NCBI RefSeq assembly: GCF_000518985.1
Contig: NZ_JAEQ01000003.1
Location: forward strand, 248,001 to 312,000
DNA length: 64,000 nt
Direction: 5' to 3'
Origin: Chelativorans sp. J32
GTDB taxonomy: Bacteria > Pseudomonadota > Alphaproteobacteria > Rhizobiales > Rhizobiaceae
The position numbers and the translations under genes are program-made. Shown here in pieces: positions 1 through 8,555 of the stretch. Numbering within the stretch: position 1 is the stretch's first letter; every line of letters begins with the position of its first letter. The notes under the pieces are model-generated. The model did no database searches, had not been told where the DNA came from, and saw only the letters and a program-made list of their open reading frames with translations.

Positions 1-1
1 G

Positions 2-892
2 CTCGACAACGGCCTTTCGGAACCCTTTGCCGAAGCCGTCGAGATGATCGCACGTATATCCGGCCGGGTTATCGTCACCGGCGTCGGCAAGAGCGGGCAT
101 ATCGGCTCGAAAATCGCCGCCACGCTTGCATCGACCGGCACGCCTGCGTTCTTTGTCCATCCTGTGGAAGCCAATCACGGCGATCTCGGCATGATCGCGC
201 GGGACGATGCGATCATCGCGCTTTCCTGGTCCGGCGAAAGCGCAGAGCTCAAGGGCATTGTCGCCTATGCGCGCAGGTTCTCCATTCCTCTCGTCGCGGT
301 GACTTCCGGCGCCCGTTCGGCGCTTGCGCGGGAATCGAGCGTTGTGCTCTGCCTGCCCAAGGTGCAGGAAGCCTGCCCGCACGGGCTGGCACCGACGACA
401 TCAACGCTGCTGCAGCTTGCGATAGGCGACGCGCTGGCGATCGCTCTTCTGGAGGCGCGTGGCTTTACGCCCGATCATTTTCGCACTTTCCATCCGGGAG
501 GCCAGCTCGGCGCCAACCTCACACGCGTCGAGGATATCATGCACACGGGCGAGCGCATGCCGCTGGTCCCCAGCGGCACCGGAATGCGTCAGGCGATCCT
601 GGAGATCTCGCGAAAAGGCTTCGGCTGCGTGGGGATCACGGACGGCGAGGGTGCGCTGATCGGCATCGTCACGGATGGCGACCTGCGCCGTCACATGGAC
701 AGTGACATCCTTTCCATGAGCGTGGACGAGGTTATGACGCGCGGGCCCAAGACCATCAAGCCCGATACGCTCGCGGCGGCTGCGCTGCAGATGATCAATT
801 CTTCCGCAATCACGACGCTGATGGTGGTGGAGGCAGGCAAGCCGATCGGCATCATCCATCTGCACGATCTTCTGCGGATCGGGGCAGCGTAG
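2..892 (+). CDS. kdsD: KpsF/GutQ-type arabinose-5-phosphate isomerase (5' end cut by window edge)
   Basis: The frame is open from base 2, so the true start lies left of the window and about 30 N-terminal residues are missing compared with the usual 320-330. The visible part begins in the SIS sugar-isomerase domain, with VTGVGKSGHIGSKIAATLAS and the SWSGES phosphosugar-binding segment, then HPGGQLGANL. Two CBS domains follow (roughly visible residues 185-295), the second ending PIGIIHLHDLL. This family interconverts ribulose-5-phosphate and arabinose-5-phosphate, the first step toward Kdo for lipopolysaccharide. The gene converges on nfeD with one base between stop codons. Identity is by motif recognition; GutQ-like paralogues cannot be excluded. 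Confidence 0.9.
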   Translation, partial: LDNGLSEPFAEAVEMIARISGRVIVTGVGKSGHIGSKIAATLASTGTPAFFVHPVEANHGDLGMIARDDAIIALSWSGESAELKGIVAYARRFSIPLVAVTSGARSALARESSVVLCLPKVQEACPHGLAPTTSTLLQLAIGDALAIALLEARGFTPDHFRTFHPGGQLGANLTRVEDIMHTGERMPLVPSGTGMRQAILEISRKGFGCVGITDGEGALIGIVTDGDLRRHMDSDILSMSVDEVMTRGPKTIKPDTLAAAALQMINSSAITTLMVVEAGKPIGIIHLHDLLRIGAA

Positions 893-893
893 C

Positions 894-1355
894 CTACGCT
901 GCCTCGACCTGCAGTTCTCCGCCCTTGGCTGAGATCACGCGAACGCGCGTACCGGCCGGCAGGTCGGGTCCTGCGACGCGCCAGGTCGTGTCACCTAGCC
1001 GAATACGGCCATAACCATCCAGGATCGGTTCCTCGAGAACCGCGGTGCGGCCGACAAGCTGATCCGCCCGCCGGTTGAGAAGAGGTTCGTCCGTCTCCTC
1101 GTCGCGGCGCGCGTCCGTTACGCGCTTGCCCACATAGGCGGAAATGAGCGACAGGGCGAGGAAAACGAGCACCTGCACCTGCCAGGTCCAGAGGCTCACG
1201 TCCCAAAGCTGCAGCGAAAGCGCTCCCGTGAGAATTGCGGCGATGCCGATCCAGAGCAGGAAGACGCCCGGCAGAACGATCTCCAGGACGAGAAGGACGA
1301 AACCGAGGAGCATCCAGTTCCACGGTCCTAGGTCGGAGAGAATGCCCATCAGCAT
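894..1355 (-). CDS. NfeD family membrane protein
   Basis: A 153-residue protein with three or four hydrophobic segments in the first 75 residues, then a soluble C-terminal OB-like domain (about 85-150) containing LVGRTAVLEEPILDGYG and LPAGTRVRVISAKG, typical of the short NfeD family. It starts 12 bases after the stomatin gene stop, so the two form an operon. In known systems NfeD partners a stomatin/SPFH protein in membrane microdomain organisation and sometimes membrane protease control. The serine-protease domain of long NfeD proteins is absent. A second in-frame ATG two codons downstream is an alternative start. Confidence 0.85.
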   Translation of the reverse strand: MLMGILSDLGPWNWMLLGFVLLVLEIVLPGVFLLWIGIAAILTGALSLQLWDVSLWTWQVQVLVFLALSLISAYVGKRVTDARRDEETDEPLLNRRADQLVGRTAVLEEPILDGYGRIRLGDTTWRVAGPDLPAGTRVRVISAKGGELQVEAA

Positions 1356-1367
1356 GGAACCGTCAGC

Positions 1368-2330
1368 CTAGCCGCGCTCGGGGCCGGTTGCCGGCGGACG
1401 CGCGGTAGAGGCGCGGGGAGCGGCCGGTCTGGCGGCTTGCGTCCCTTCGCCTGCACCAAACACATCCCGGGCGATGGCGCCGATGCCACCCAGCGTGCCG
1501 ATCAGCGAGGAAGCTTCAAAGGGCATCAGGACGACCTTGTTGTTGTTGGCGGAGCCGATCTTGGCGAGGGCTTCCGTGTATTTCTGGGCAATGAAGTAGT
1601 TCACGGCCTGCACGTCACCCTGCGCGATCGCCTCGGAAACGACCTGCGTGGCGCGCGCTTCGGCTTCTGCCGCGCGTTCGCGGGCTTCCGCGTCGCGGAA
1701 AGCGGCTTCACGGCGGCCCTCGGCTTCCAGGATCTGCGCCTGTTTCAGGCCTTCTGCCTCGAGGATCTGGGCGCGCTTGTTGCGCTCGGCCATCATCTGC
1801 CTGGCCATCGATTCAACGAGGTTGGCGGGAGGGTTGATGTCCTTGATCTCAACGCGGGTGATCTTGATGCCCCAGGGATGGGCCGCTTCGTCGACGATGC
1901 GCAGGAGCCGTTCATTGATCGCGTCGCGGTTCGAAAGTAGCTCGTCGAGATCCATCGAGCCCATCACCGAGCGGATATTGGTCATGGTGAGATTGAGGAT
2001 GGCATTCTGCAGGCCGGCGACCTGGTAGGCGGCCTGCGGTGCGCTGAGAACCTGATAGAATGCGACGCCATCTACCGCGACGATCGCATTGTCGCGCGTG
2101 ATGATCTCCTGCGTAGGCACATCCAGGACCTGCTCCATCATGTTCATCTTCGCGCCAATGCGATCGATGAAGGGGACGATGATGTTGAGCCCGGGGGTGA
2201 GGGTACGTGTATAACGGCCGAACCGCTCGACGGTGTAGTTATAGCCCTGCGGCACCGTCTTGATGCCGGCGAAGAGAAGAAGAAGAACAAGAACGACAAG
2301 AACGGGAATGAGAATATCAAAACCAGACAT
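1368..2330 (-). CDS. SPFH domain / stomatin-like protein (QmcA type)
   Basis: A 320-residue protein with one N-terminal membrane helix ([17 protein letters not shown]), an SPFH/band-7 domain (about 30-190; [32 protein letters not shown]) and a charged coiled coil rich in EAEG and [11 protein letters not shown] repeats. The tail is Pro/Ala-rich. The start is placed at the ATG with GGAGACC seven bases upstream; an ATG five codons earlier lacks a comparable site. It is the first gene of a pair with nfeD and probably forms oligomers at the inner face of the cytoplasmic membrane. The precise function of bacterial QmcA-like proteins is poorly defined. Confidence 0.9.
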   Translation of the reverse strand: MSGFDILIPVLVVLVLLLLFAGIKTVPQGYNYTVERFGRYTRTLTPGLNIIVPFIDRIGAKMNMMEQVLDVPTQEIITRDNAIVAVDGVAFYQVLSAPQAAYQVAGLQNAILNLTMTNIRSVMGSMDLDELLSNRDAINERLLRIVDEAAHPWGIKITRVEIKDINPPANLVESMARQMMAERNKRAQILEAEGLKQAQILEAEGRREAAFRDAEARERAAEAEARATQVVSEAIAQGDVQAVNYFIAQKYTEALAKIGSANNNKVVLMPFEASSLIGTLGGIGAIARDVFGAGEGTQAARPAAPRASTARPPATGPERG

Positions 2331-2345
2331 TGAAAAGGTCTCCAA

Positions 2346-2580
2346 TTCGAAAAGCGCCGCAGGAATGTAGCTTAGCGTTTTAGCCGCCGCGAGGTGGAAA
2401 ATGTGTGAAGCGGCGTCGGCGGTCGGTTGCCGCGTCGGGCCGAAGCGCGCTGGTCATCACATAGTCAGTCGGCAACGGCCTCAAGTTATCCTTCGAGGTT
2501 TGAGTGCACGTTTGGGAGCGCGTTCCGGCCTCGACAGGGCATGATCAAGGCCGACCAGGATGCCCGGGTGCTTGCAGACG
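2346..2580. other. Intergenic stretch, no gene seen
   Basis: 235 bases between the hemH stop and the SPFH start, both on the minus strand. No supportable gene, hairpin with T run or repeat was seen. It must carry the promoter of the SPFH/nfeD pair, but no convincing -35/-10 pair was identified. Confidence 0.5.
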
Positions 2581-3642
2581 TCACGCCCAGCCGGAAAGCT
2601 CGCGGCGGACCAGTGCCTCGATTACCGACATTCCCTCGGCGCTGTCGTTTAGGCAGGGAATATGGGTGAAATTCCGGCCGCCGGCCTCGCGGAACGTCTT
2701 GTCCGCCTCAACTGCGATCTCCTCGAGTGTCTCGAGGCAGTCGGAGACGAAGCCGGGATTGAGGACGGCGATCGACTTCACTCCCTCGCGCGCAAGCCGC
2801 TCCACGGTTTGATCTGTATAGGGCTGCAGCCATTCCTCCGGACCGAAGCGGGACTGGAAAGTGCTTATGAGCTTCTTCTCGTCCCAACCGAGACGTTGCC
2901 GTACCAATTCGGTCGTCTGCAGACACTGTTCGTAATACGGGTCGCCGCGTTTGGAGTAACTTTGCGGGATGCCGTGATAGGAAGCGATCACCACTTCCGG
3001 CTCGAAATCGATGCTTGCCAGGTGCCGCTCTATGGAATGGGCGAGGGCGTCGATATAGACGGGCTCCTGCGGGTAGGCCGGGACGGTGCGGATCGCCGGC
3101 TGAAACCGCATCTTCATCAGCGCTTCGAAGAATTTGTCGTTCACCGTGGCCGTCGTGGTGGCAGAATATTGGGGATATAGCGGGAACATCACGATGCGGT
3201 CACACCCGCGTTCGATGAGGTTTTTCGTGACCTCTTGGATCGAAGGATTGCCGTAGCGCATCGCCCAATCGACGATGACGTTCTCCTTATCCGCCAAGGC
3301 TGCTGCAAGCTTCTGCCCCTGCAGGCGCGTGAAGGTGCGCAGGGGCGACTCGTTTTGCTCCCGGTTCCAGATCTTTGCGTAGAGAGCACCGGATTTCGAA
3401 GGGCGCCGGGAAAGCACGATCCCATAGAGCACCGGGTACCATATGGCGCGCGGCCATTCGATCACCCGCCGGTCGGAAAGGAACTCGCCGAGATAGCGCC
3501 GCATCGGCCAGTAGTCCGTACCGTCCGGCGTGCCAAGGTTGACCAGGAGCACTCCAACCCTGCCGGCCCGAATTGAAGAGCTTCCCGCGGTCGAGTGCCC
3601 TGAGCCTCGCTTTTCGTGGCGGTCGGTCTTTTCAAGCGTCAT
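2581..3642 (-). CDS. hemH: Ferrochelatase
   Basis: Inserts ferrous iron into protoporphyrin IX, the last step of protohaem synthesis. The 353-residue product carries GVLLVNLGTPDGTDYWPMRRYL near the N terminus, FPLYPQYSATTTATV, the catalytic histidine in ASYHGIPQSYSKRGDPYY and the acidic ECLETLEEIAVEADKTF segment. The start is the ATG preceded by AAGGAG; an upstream in-frame start eight codons earlier is less well placed. Length fits the proteobacterial family. The gene appears to be a single transcription unit, with 195 bases separating it from the upstream membrane-protein gene. No iron-responsive operator was recognised. Confidence 0.96.
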   Translation of the reverse strand: MTLEKTDRHEKRGSGHSTAGSSSIRAGRVGVLLVNLGTPDGTDYWPMRRYLGEFLSDRRVIEWPRAIWYPVLYGIVLSRRPSKSGALYAKIWNREQNESPLRTFTRLQGQKLAAALADKENVIVDWAMRYGNPSIQEVTKNLIERGCDRIVMFPLYPQYSATTTATVNDKFFEALMKMRFQPAIRTVPAYPQEPVYIDALAHSIERHLASIDFEPEVVIASYHGIPQSYSKRGDPYYEQCLQTTELVRQRLGWDEKKLISTFQSRFGPEEWLQPYTDQTVERLAREGVKSIAVLNPGFVSDCLETLEEIAVEADKTFREAGGRNFTHIPCLNDSAEGMSVIEALVRRELSGWA

Positions 3643-3804
3643 CGCGCACTCCTTCGGATCAACCACCGGGAGGTAGATGATTTCGCCATTAAAACAATGC
3701 CACTTCTGGCCGCAGCAAGCAAAATGCTGTCGAGGGGTCCTTTCGCCGACAGCTTTGACGCTAGCGTGGGTTTTGTTGGAAGCGCAACCTTACAAAGAGC
3801 GAAA

Positions 3805-3833
3805 AAGGCAGTCTCGGTACAGGATTTACCGAG
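3805..3833 (-). terminator. Candidate rho-independent terminator after the DUF2306 gene
   Basis: On the minus strand, five bases beyond the stop of the 3838-4236 gene, a 7-bp stem (CTCGGTA/TACCGAG, 3813-3833) with a 7-base loop is followed about six bases later by a run of five T. It would separate this gene from hemH. The stem is short, so confidence is moderate. Confidence 0.45.
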
Positions 3834-3837
3834 CGCG

Positions 3838-4236
3838 TTAACTTCCAAAAACGACTTCGTGCATGATCCTACCCGGCAGGAGGGTGAACAAGCCGGTTAG
3901 GATCAGGGCGAGGCCGTAAAGCCTGATCATTCCCGTACGGTGCTCGCGGACGCGATGCTGATGCGCACTCCAGACACCGATGGGGACTGCAACAAGCACG
4001 AGGACCGAGAGGAGGTGAATTGGACTCCACTCGCCAAACAAACGCAGCTCGTGAATCCAAAAACTGCTAGCGGCGACAGTCAGCATCAGAAGGCCCCATA
4101 TATAGCCGGTCAGCCGATGAGATGCCGTGCCCTTCTTCCGAGCCAGTTGAAGTGCGCCGATAAGAATAGCGGCCATCGCGGAAAATGCGTGTATTCTAAT
4201 CGGCAGAGATGCCTCCAGCAGAGGTTCTAGCGACAT
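3838..4236 (-). CDS. DUF2306-like small membrane protein
   Basis: A 132-residue protein with four predicted membrane helices (about 13-32, 44-62, 71-92 and 108-126). Conserved-looking polar features are HAFSAMAAILIGALQL, KGTASHRLTGYIWG and HEVVFG, the pattern of DUF2306/predicted membrane proteins. GGAGGAGC stands directly upstream of the ATG. Function is unknown; some relatives are discussed as haem-binding membrane proteins because of paired His residues in helices, and its position beside hemH is suggestive only. It does not appear to be in an operon. Confidence 0.75.
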   Translation of the reverse strand: MSLEPLLEASLPIRIHAFSAMAAILIGALQLARKKGTASHRLTGYIWGLLMLTVAASSFWIHELRLFGEWSPIHLLSVLVLVAVPIGVWSAHQHRVREHRTGMIRLYGLALILTGLFTLLPGRIMHEVVFGS

Positions 4237-4313
4237 CTGCTCCTCCTCTCGCTTCTATTTCCGTTCTTTGTCCTCCGGGAAAAGGCTATGAGATAGATGG
4301 GTAGTGTCCGAAG

Positions 4314-6356
4314 CTATTCAGCCGACGGAACGTTGAGGGTGGCCCCTATGACGAGCCGCCTAGGCCGCAATTGCGGATTGGCTTCGGCGAGCTTCCGCCA
4401 TTGCATCGGGTCACCATAGAATTCCTGCGCGAGGTCCCAGAGCGTATCGCCCGCGGCGATGACATGTGTGGTGGCAGCCTCTCGGGCTTCAGCCGCGCCG
4501 GCATCCGGAGTTGCGGCCGCTGTTTGCGTGCCGGTAGGCGGATTGGCCGGGGCTTCAGCGGCAGGCGGAGTGGCGCCCGCAGCTTCGCCCGAAGCTTCTG
4601 CGCCGGCGCTGGGTGCCGTTGGCTCGGCGTTCGCACCGCTCTCGCCCGATGTAGGCGGCTGCTGAGCCGGTTCACTGGGTGCCACGGCTTCGCCCGGCGG
4701 CTGTGCCGCGGGCGCTTCGGCCGCCGGTGCTTGTGCCGCAGCTGCGGCGGAAGCCTCGGTTATGCGGCCATCTGTATAGGGCTTGTAGGGGTTGTTGGCC
4801 GCCAGATAATCGGCAAGCACCTGTTCGAGCCCGGGGCCGTAATCATAAGCGTTCTGGCCCTTTTCCTTGAAAAGGCTGTAGCCGTCGCCGCCATTGCGCA
4901 TGAAATTGTTGGTGGCGATTGTATACGTGGCGTTGGCATCGATCGGCGTCCATCCGCCATCCGCCGTCTGCACTTGAACGTCGCTGATCCGGCCTTGACC
5001 GGCAGGTGCAGACTTGTCGAGTGTGTATCGCAGGCCGGAAACTTGCGGGAAGCGGCCAGCGCCTTCCTCGATCTGGCTGACGCCGCCTTCGAGCGCTGCG
5101 ACAACATCCGACCCCTTGAGCTGGAACGTCGCAAGCGTGTTCTGGAAGGGGAGCACTTCCAGCACTTCGCCCATCGTGACCTCGCCGGCATCTATCGAGG
5201 CGCGCAGGCCCCCGCCATTGGTGATGGCGAACTGGACGCCCTGGTCCTTGGTGCGGGCGAGCATCGCATCGGCCACCAGATTGCCCATCTGGCACTCACC
5301 GGCGCGGCAGGTATCGCGGCTTCCGTCAATCGCGGCAGAGGTTTCCGACACCACCTTGGCTTTCAATTCCTCGATGGGGCCGCCAAGTTCCTTCACCCGT
5401 GCCAGGACGGCTTCGTCCGGCTTGACCTTCGCATCGAGCAGCTTCGGCTCGCCGGAAGCCTCCTTGACCACGCCGGAATCGTCGAAGACGACCTTCAGGT
5501 CGCCAAGATATTTCGAATAGGAGGCGGCCTGAACCACAGGCACCTTGTAGCCTTCGGGATTGTCCACCATCGTGGGGTAGGGTCCCTCGGCACCTTCGGC
5601 GCTGTTGGAGAGCAGGGTGTGGCTATGGCCGCCCACCACCACGTCCACGCCGGGAATCTTGGCGATGGCCTCCAGGTCGCGCGGGTAGCCGACATGGGTG
5701 AGGGCGATGATCTTGTTCACGCCCTGGTCCTGCACGGCTTTCACCGCGGCGGTGATGCCTTCGACATCCTCGATGATGGAGACGCTCTCGCCGGGGGAGG
5801 AGAGTTCGGCCGTGTCGTTCGCCACGGCGCCGACGATTCCGACCTTCTCACCACCCACGTCGAGGATCACATATTCCTTGACGCGGTCGCCAAGCTTGGA
5901 TGCTTCCGTGGCCTTCACATTGGAGCCGAGCACGGGGAACTCGACCTTTTCGAGGAAGGCGGCCAGGCCATCCTCGCCATCGTCGAACTCGTGATTGCCG
6001 ACCACCATGGCGTCGGTCTTCATCAGATTCAGGAACTCGGCTTCCACCGTGCCCTTGTAGGTGGTGTAGAAGAGAGAGCCTTGGAAATTGTCCCCGGCAT
6101 TGAGCAGGATCACATTCTGCCCCTGGAGCGCATCGCGTGCATCATTGACGGCGGTCACGAGGCGAGCCGCGCCGCCAAAGCACTTCCCCGCCGTCTCATC
6201 CTCGTCCGAACAGGTGGATTCGAATGCGTTGATGGACTGGATGCGGCTGTGCCAGTCGTTGAAGTGCAGGATATTCAGGGTGTAGTCGGCGAAAGAAGGC
6301 GCGGCGGAAAGCGCCAGGGTCGATGCACCCAGCGCAAGGACAGCAAAGCTCTTCAT
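4314..6356 (-). CDS. 5'-nucleotidase/metallophosphatase with C-terminal LysM domain
   Basis: A 680-residue exported enzyme. A signal peptide (MKSFAVLALGASTLALSAAPSFA) precedes a calcineurin-like metallophosphatase domain (about 24-290) with ILHFNDWHSR, GDNFQG, GNHEFDDG and GGHSHTLL metal-ligand motifs. A 5'-nucleotidase C-terminal domain follows (about 330-500; ITNGGGLRASID, TNNFMRNGGDGY). A linker of about 100 residues rich in Ala, Pro and Glu then leads to a terminal LysM domain (HVIAAGDTLWDLAQEFYGDP). It probably dephosphorylates nucleotides or related phosphoesters in the periplasm while LysM binds peptidoglycan. The start chosen has GGGGAG upstream; a start 20 codons earlier would spoil the signal peptide. 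The LysM tail is not usual for UshA-type enzymes. Confidence 0.92.
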   Translation of the reverse strand: MKSFAVLALGASTLALSAAPSFADYTLNILHFNDWHSRIQSINAFESTCSDEDETAGKCFGGAARLVTAVNDARDALQGQNVILLNAGDNFQGSLFYTTYKGTVEAEFLNLMKTDAMVVGNHEFDDGEDGLAAFLEKVEFPVLGSNVKATEASKLGDRVKEYVILDVGGEKVGIVGAVANDTAELSSPGESVSIIEDVEGITAAVKAVQDQGVNKIIALTHVGYPRDLEAIAKIPGVDVVVGGHSHTLLSNSAEGAEGPYPTMVDNPEGYKVPVVQAASYSKYLGDLKVVFDDSGVVKEASGEPKLLDAKVKPDEAVLARVKELGGPIEELKAKVVSETSAAIDGSRDTCRAGECQMGNLVADAMLARTKDQGVQFAITNGGGLRASIDAGEVTMGEVLEVLPFQNTLATFQLKGSDVVAALEGGVSQIEEGAGRFPQVSGLRYTLDKSAPAGQGRISDVQVQTADGGWTPIDANATYTIATNNFMRNGGDGYSLFKEKGQNAYDYGPGLEQVLADYLAANNPYKPYTDGRITEASAAAAAQAPAAEAPAAQPPGEAVAPSEPAQQPPTSGESGANAEPTAPSAGAEASGEAAGATPPAAEAPANPPTGTQTAAATPDAGAAEAREAATTHVIAAGDTLWDLAQEFYGDPMQWRKLAEANPQLRPRRLVIGATLNVPSAE

Positions 6357-6528
6357 GTTGGATCTCCCCGGACTGCCATATGGCCGCTTTACCGGTTTAT
6401 GATGTCGGTTTGGCAACAGTCATCTTGCCGGCATGTTGGCACCGGGTTCGGGGATCGCGCAAGCGAAACTTGCAGACAGGCGCTCATGGACGCACAGGTT
6501 GTTAGCCGGCGCATATGACCCTGTGCAG

Positions 6529-6548
6529 GCCCGGCGGGTGCGCCGGGC
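6529..6548 (-). terminator. GC-rich hairpin downstream of the Omp10-like gene
   Basis: A perfect 8-bp stem (GCCCGGCG/CGCCGGGC) with a GGTG loop about 20 bases beyond the stop of the lipoprotein gene. There is no T run on either strand, so it may be an mRNA-stabilising hairpin rather than a true terminator. Confidence 0.35.
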
Positions 6549-6569
6549 GCTGGTGATAGATCCTAGCGA

Positions 6570-6926
6570 TCAGGCGCGGCGGGTGAGAGCGAAGCTCTGG
6601 CCCTGAGCGTTGGTGCAGCTGAGCTGGTTCGGAGTTGTCAGCGAGCAGGTCACGTTGGTCTGCGTTTGGCGGATGAGCGAGACCATCGAAATCTCAACTG
6701 TCTGCCCGTCGCGGAAACGATAGGTGCCTTGCGACAGCCTGTTGCCAGTGTCGCTTGCTACCGTAGCGAATTGGCCGCCGGAGAAGGTGGAGATGCCGAC
6801 GCCCTGCGCGTCGACCCACTGCCCTTCAAGGGCCGACTCCGCCGAGCGGGGCATGCCGGCGCAGCCGGAAATGATGAGCGCGGAAGCCAAACCCGTGAGG
6901 GTTGCTGCTGAACGAAGTGAAATCAT
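6570..6926 (-). CDS. omp10: Omp10-like outer-membrane lipoprotein
   Basis: A 118-residue lipoprotein. The signal peptide ends in a lipobox, IISGCAG, making the cysteine the lipidated first residue. The mature part (EGQWVDAQGVGISTFSGG, QTNVTCSLTTPNQLSCTN, QSFALTRR) lines up by eye with Brucella Omp10, which has EGSWVDPNGI and KVNCALVSPTQLNCTS at the same spacing. The start is the ATG with AGGAGG upstream, not the ORF start ten codons earlier. The two mature cysteines may form a disulphide. Omp10-type proteins are surface-exposed in Brucella; the molecular function is unknown. The gene stands alone. Confidence 0.8.
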   Translation of the reverse strand: MISLRSAATLTGLASALIISGCAGMPRSAESALEGQWVDAQGVGISTFSGGQFATVASDTGNRLSQGTYRFRDGQTVEISMVSLIRQTQTNVTCSLTTPNQLSCTNAQGQSFALTRRA

Positions 6927-7005
6927 ACCCGCCTCCTGTGAAATACGCTTTTCCATTCGCCGTATTTTTGCCGGGAATGCAACCCGTCGCGTACACTGGA
7001 GAAGA

Positions 7006-8451
7006 TTACCTCACCATGATGTTGCGGAATTGCCATGGGTCGGTCTCGTCTATGTCCTCGGGGAAGAGACCGGGACGGCCTTCAAGCGGGGTCCAGTCGG
7101 TGTAGTATCCCTTGACAGGTCCGAGATAGGGAAGCTGCACTTCGAGACAGCGGCGGTAGTCGACTTCATCGGCCTCGACGATGCCTGCTTGCGGGTTTTC
7201 CAGCGCCCAGACCATGCCGGCGAGCACCGCGGAAGTCACCTGCAGGCCCGTCGCGTTCTGGTAAGGCGCAAGTTTCCGTGCCTCTTCAAGGGAAAGCTGC
7301 GAGCCGTACCAGTAGGCGTTCTTCGCGTGACCATAGAGGAGCACGCCCAGTTCATCGATTCCGTCGACCAGCTCTTTCTCATCCAGTACGTGCTGAACCG
7401 GCTGCGCCTTGCCGCCGGCGCCGAACATTTCGTGCAGCGAGAGAACGGCGTCGTTGCAGGGGTGATAGGCGTAGTTGCAGGTCGGGCGATAGATCACGTC
7501 GCCGCTCTCGTCCCGCACCGTGAAGAAGTCCGCGATCGAGATCGCCTCGTTGTGCGTGACGAGAAAGCCATATTGGGGGCCGGGTGTAGGACACCAGGAG
7601 CGTACGCGGGTGTTCGCGCCCGGTTGTTCCAGATAGATCCCAGCCTCGCACCCCGTATCGTGTCCGCGGGCATTTTCCGGTATCCATTTTTCATTGGTGC
7701 CCCAGCCAAGTTCGGCGGGCTGCAATCCCTCGGCGATGAAGCCTTCAACCGACCAGGTGTTCCAGAAGACGTTGAGCGGCTTTGGTTTCTTCGCACGCTG
7801 CGTATCCCGCTCAGCGATATGGATGCCCTTCACGCCAACCTTCTGCATGAGCCCCGCCCAGCCTTCACGGTCGTAGGGGCCGGGCTCTTCGAAATCGAGC
7901 ATCAGGTCCTGGGCCAGGTGGACGAGAGCCTGCTTGACGAACCAGGAGACCATGCCGGGATTGGCACCACAGGTGGAAACGGCGGTCGTGCCTCCCGGAT
8001 TCCTGCGCTTCTCCTCCCGGACCGTCTCTCGCAGTGCATAATTGGTGCGGGCTTCATTGCCCACGGAATTGTCGAAATAGAAGCCGAGCCACGGCTCGAC
8101 CACCGTATCGATATAGAGGACGCCGAGCTCGCGGCAGAGCTTCATCAGGTCAAGCGAGGAGGTGTCGACCGAGAGATTGACGCAGAAGCCCTGGCCTGTG
8201 CCTTCGGTGAGCAGCGGGGTGAGGAGCTCGCGATAATTCTCCTTCGTGACATGCTTCTGGATGAAGCGGATGCCGCGTTCATCCAGAAGTTTGCGGTCGG
8301 TGTCGACCGGGTCGATCACCACCATGCGGGATTTGTCGAACCGGAAATGGCGTTCAATGAGAGGCAGAGTGCCGCGGCCGATCGAGCCAAAGCCGATCAT
8401 CACAATGGGACCAGTGATCGTTCCGTGGACGGGCCACTCGCTGTCTGCCAT
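7006..8451 (-). CDS. hss: Homospermidine synthase
   Basis: NAD-dependent synthesis of the polyamine homospermidine from putrescine, characteristic of Rhizobiales. The 481-residue product has the N-terminal nucleotide-binding segment GPIVMIGFGSIGRGTLPLI, then DTVVEPWLGFYFD, TCGANPGMVSWFVKQAL and CNYAYHPCNDAVLSLHEM, all typical of the bacterial family. The start is the ATG with AAGGAG upstream; an open frame of 48 codons further upstream lacks a convincing site and overlaps the end of pabB. It lies 104 bases after pabB on the same strand. Substrate supply probably comes from the ornithine decarboxylase at 24.8 kb, making a dispersed two-step route from ornithine. Confidence 0.95.
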   Translation of the reverse strand: MADSEWPVHGTITGPIVMIGFGSIGRGTLPLIERHFRFDKSRMVVIDPVDTDRKLLDERGIRFIQKHVTKENYRELLTPLLTEGTGQGFCVNLSVDTSSLDLMKLCRELGVLYIDTVVEPWLGFYFDNSVGNEARTNYALRETVREEKRRNPGGTTAVSTCGANPGMVSWFVKQALVHLAQDLMLDFEEPGPYDREGWAGLMQKVGVKGIHIAERDTQRAKKPKPLNVFWNTWSVEGFIAEGLQPAELGWGTNEKWIPENARGHDTGCEAGIYLEQPGANTRVRSWCPTPGPQYGFLVTHNEAISIADFFTVRDESGDVIYRPTCNYAYHPCNDAVLSLHEMFGAGGKAQPVQHVLDEKELVDGIDELGVLLYGHAKNAYWYGSQLSLEEARKLAPYQNATGLQVTSAVLAGMVWALENPQAGIVEADEVDYRRCLEVQLPYLGPVKGYYTDWTPLEGRPGLFPEDIDETDPWQFRNIMVR

Positions 8452-8555
8452 TCGGTAGAACTCCTTGTTCAAGACTTGAAATCTGCTCAAAACACAGATC
8501 CGCGTCACAATAAAGAGGGCAGTGGGGGCAATAAGGGAGCAGGAAGAATTCGGCC

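Noticed and set aside
3639-3848. 69-codon minus-strand frame between hemH and the DUF2306 gene
   Set aside because: It overlaps the terminator-like hairpin and the hemH start, has no ribosome site and no recognisable motif.
4371-6518. 715-codon plus-strand frame opposite the 5'-nucleotidase
   Set aside because: Shadow of the minus-strand gene, rich in His, Gly, Arg and Ala without domain motifs.
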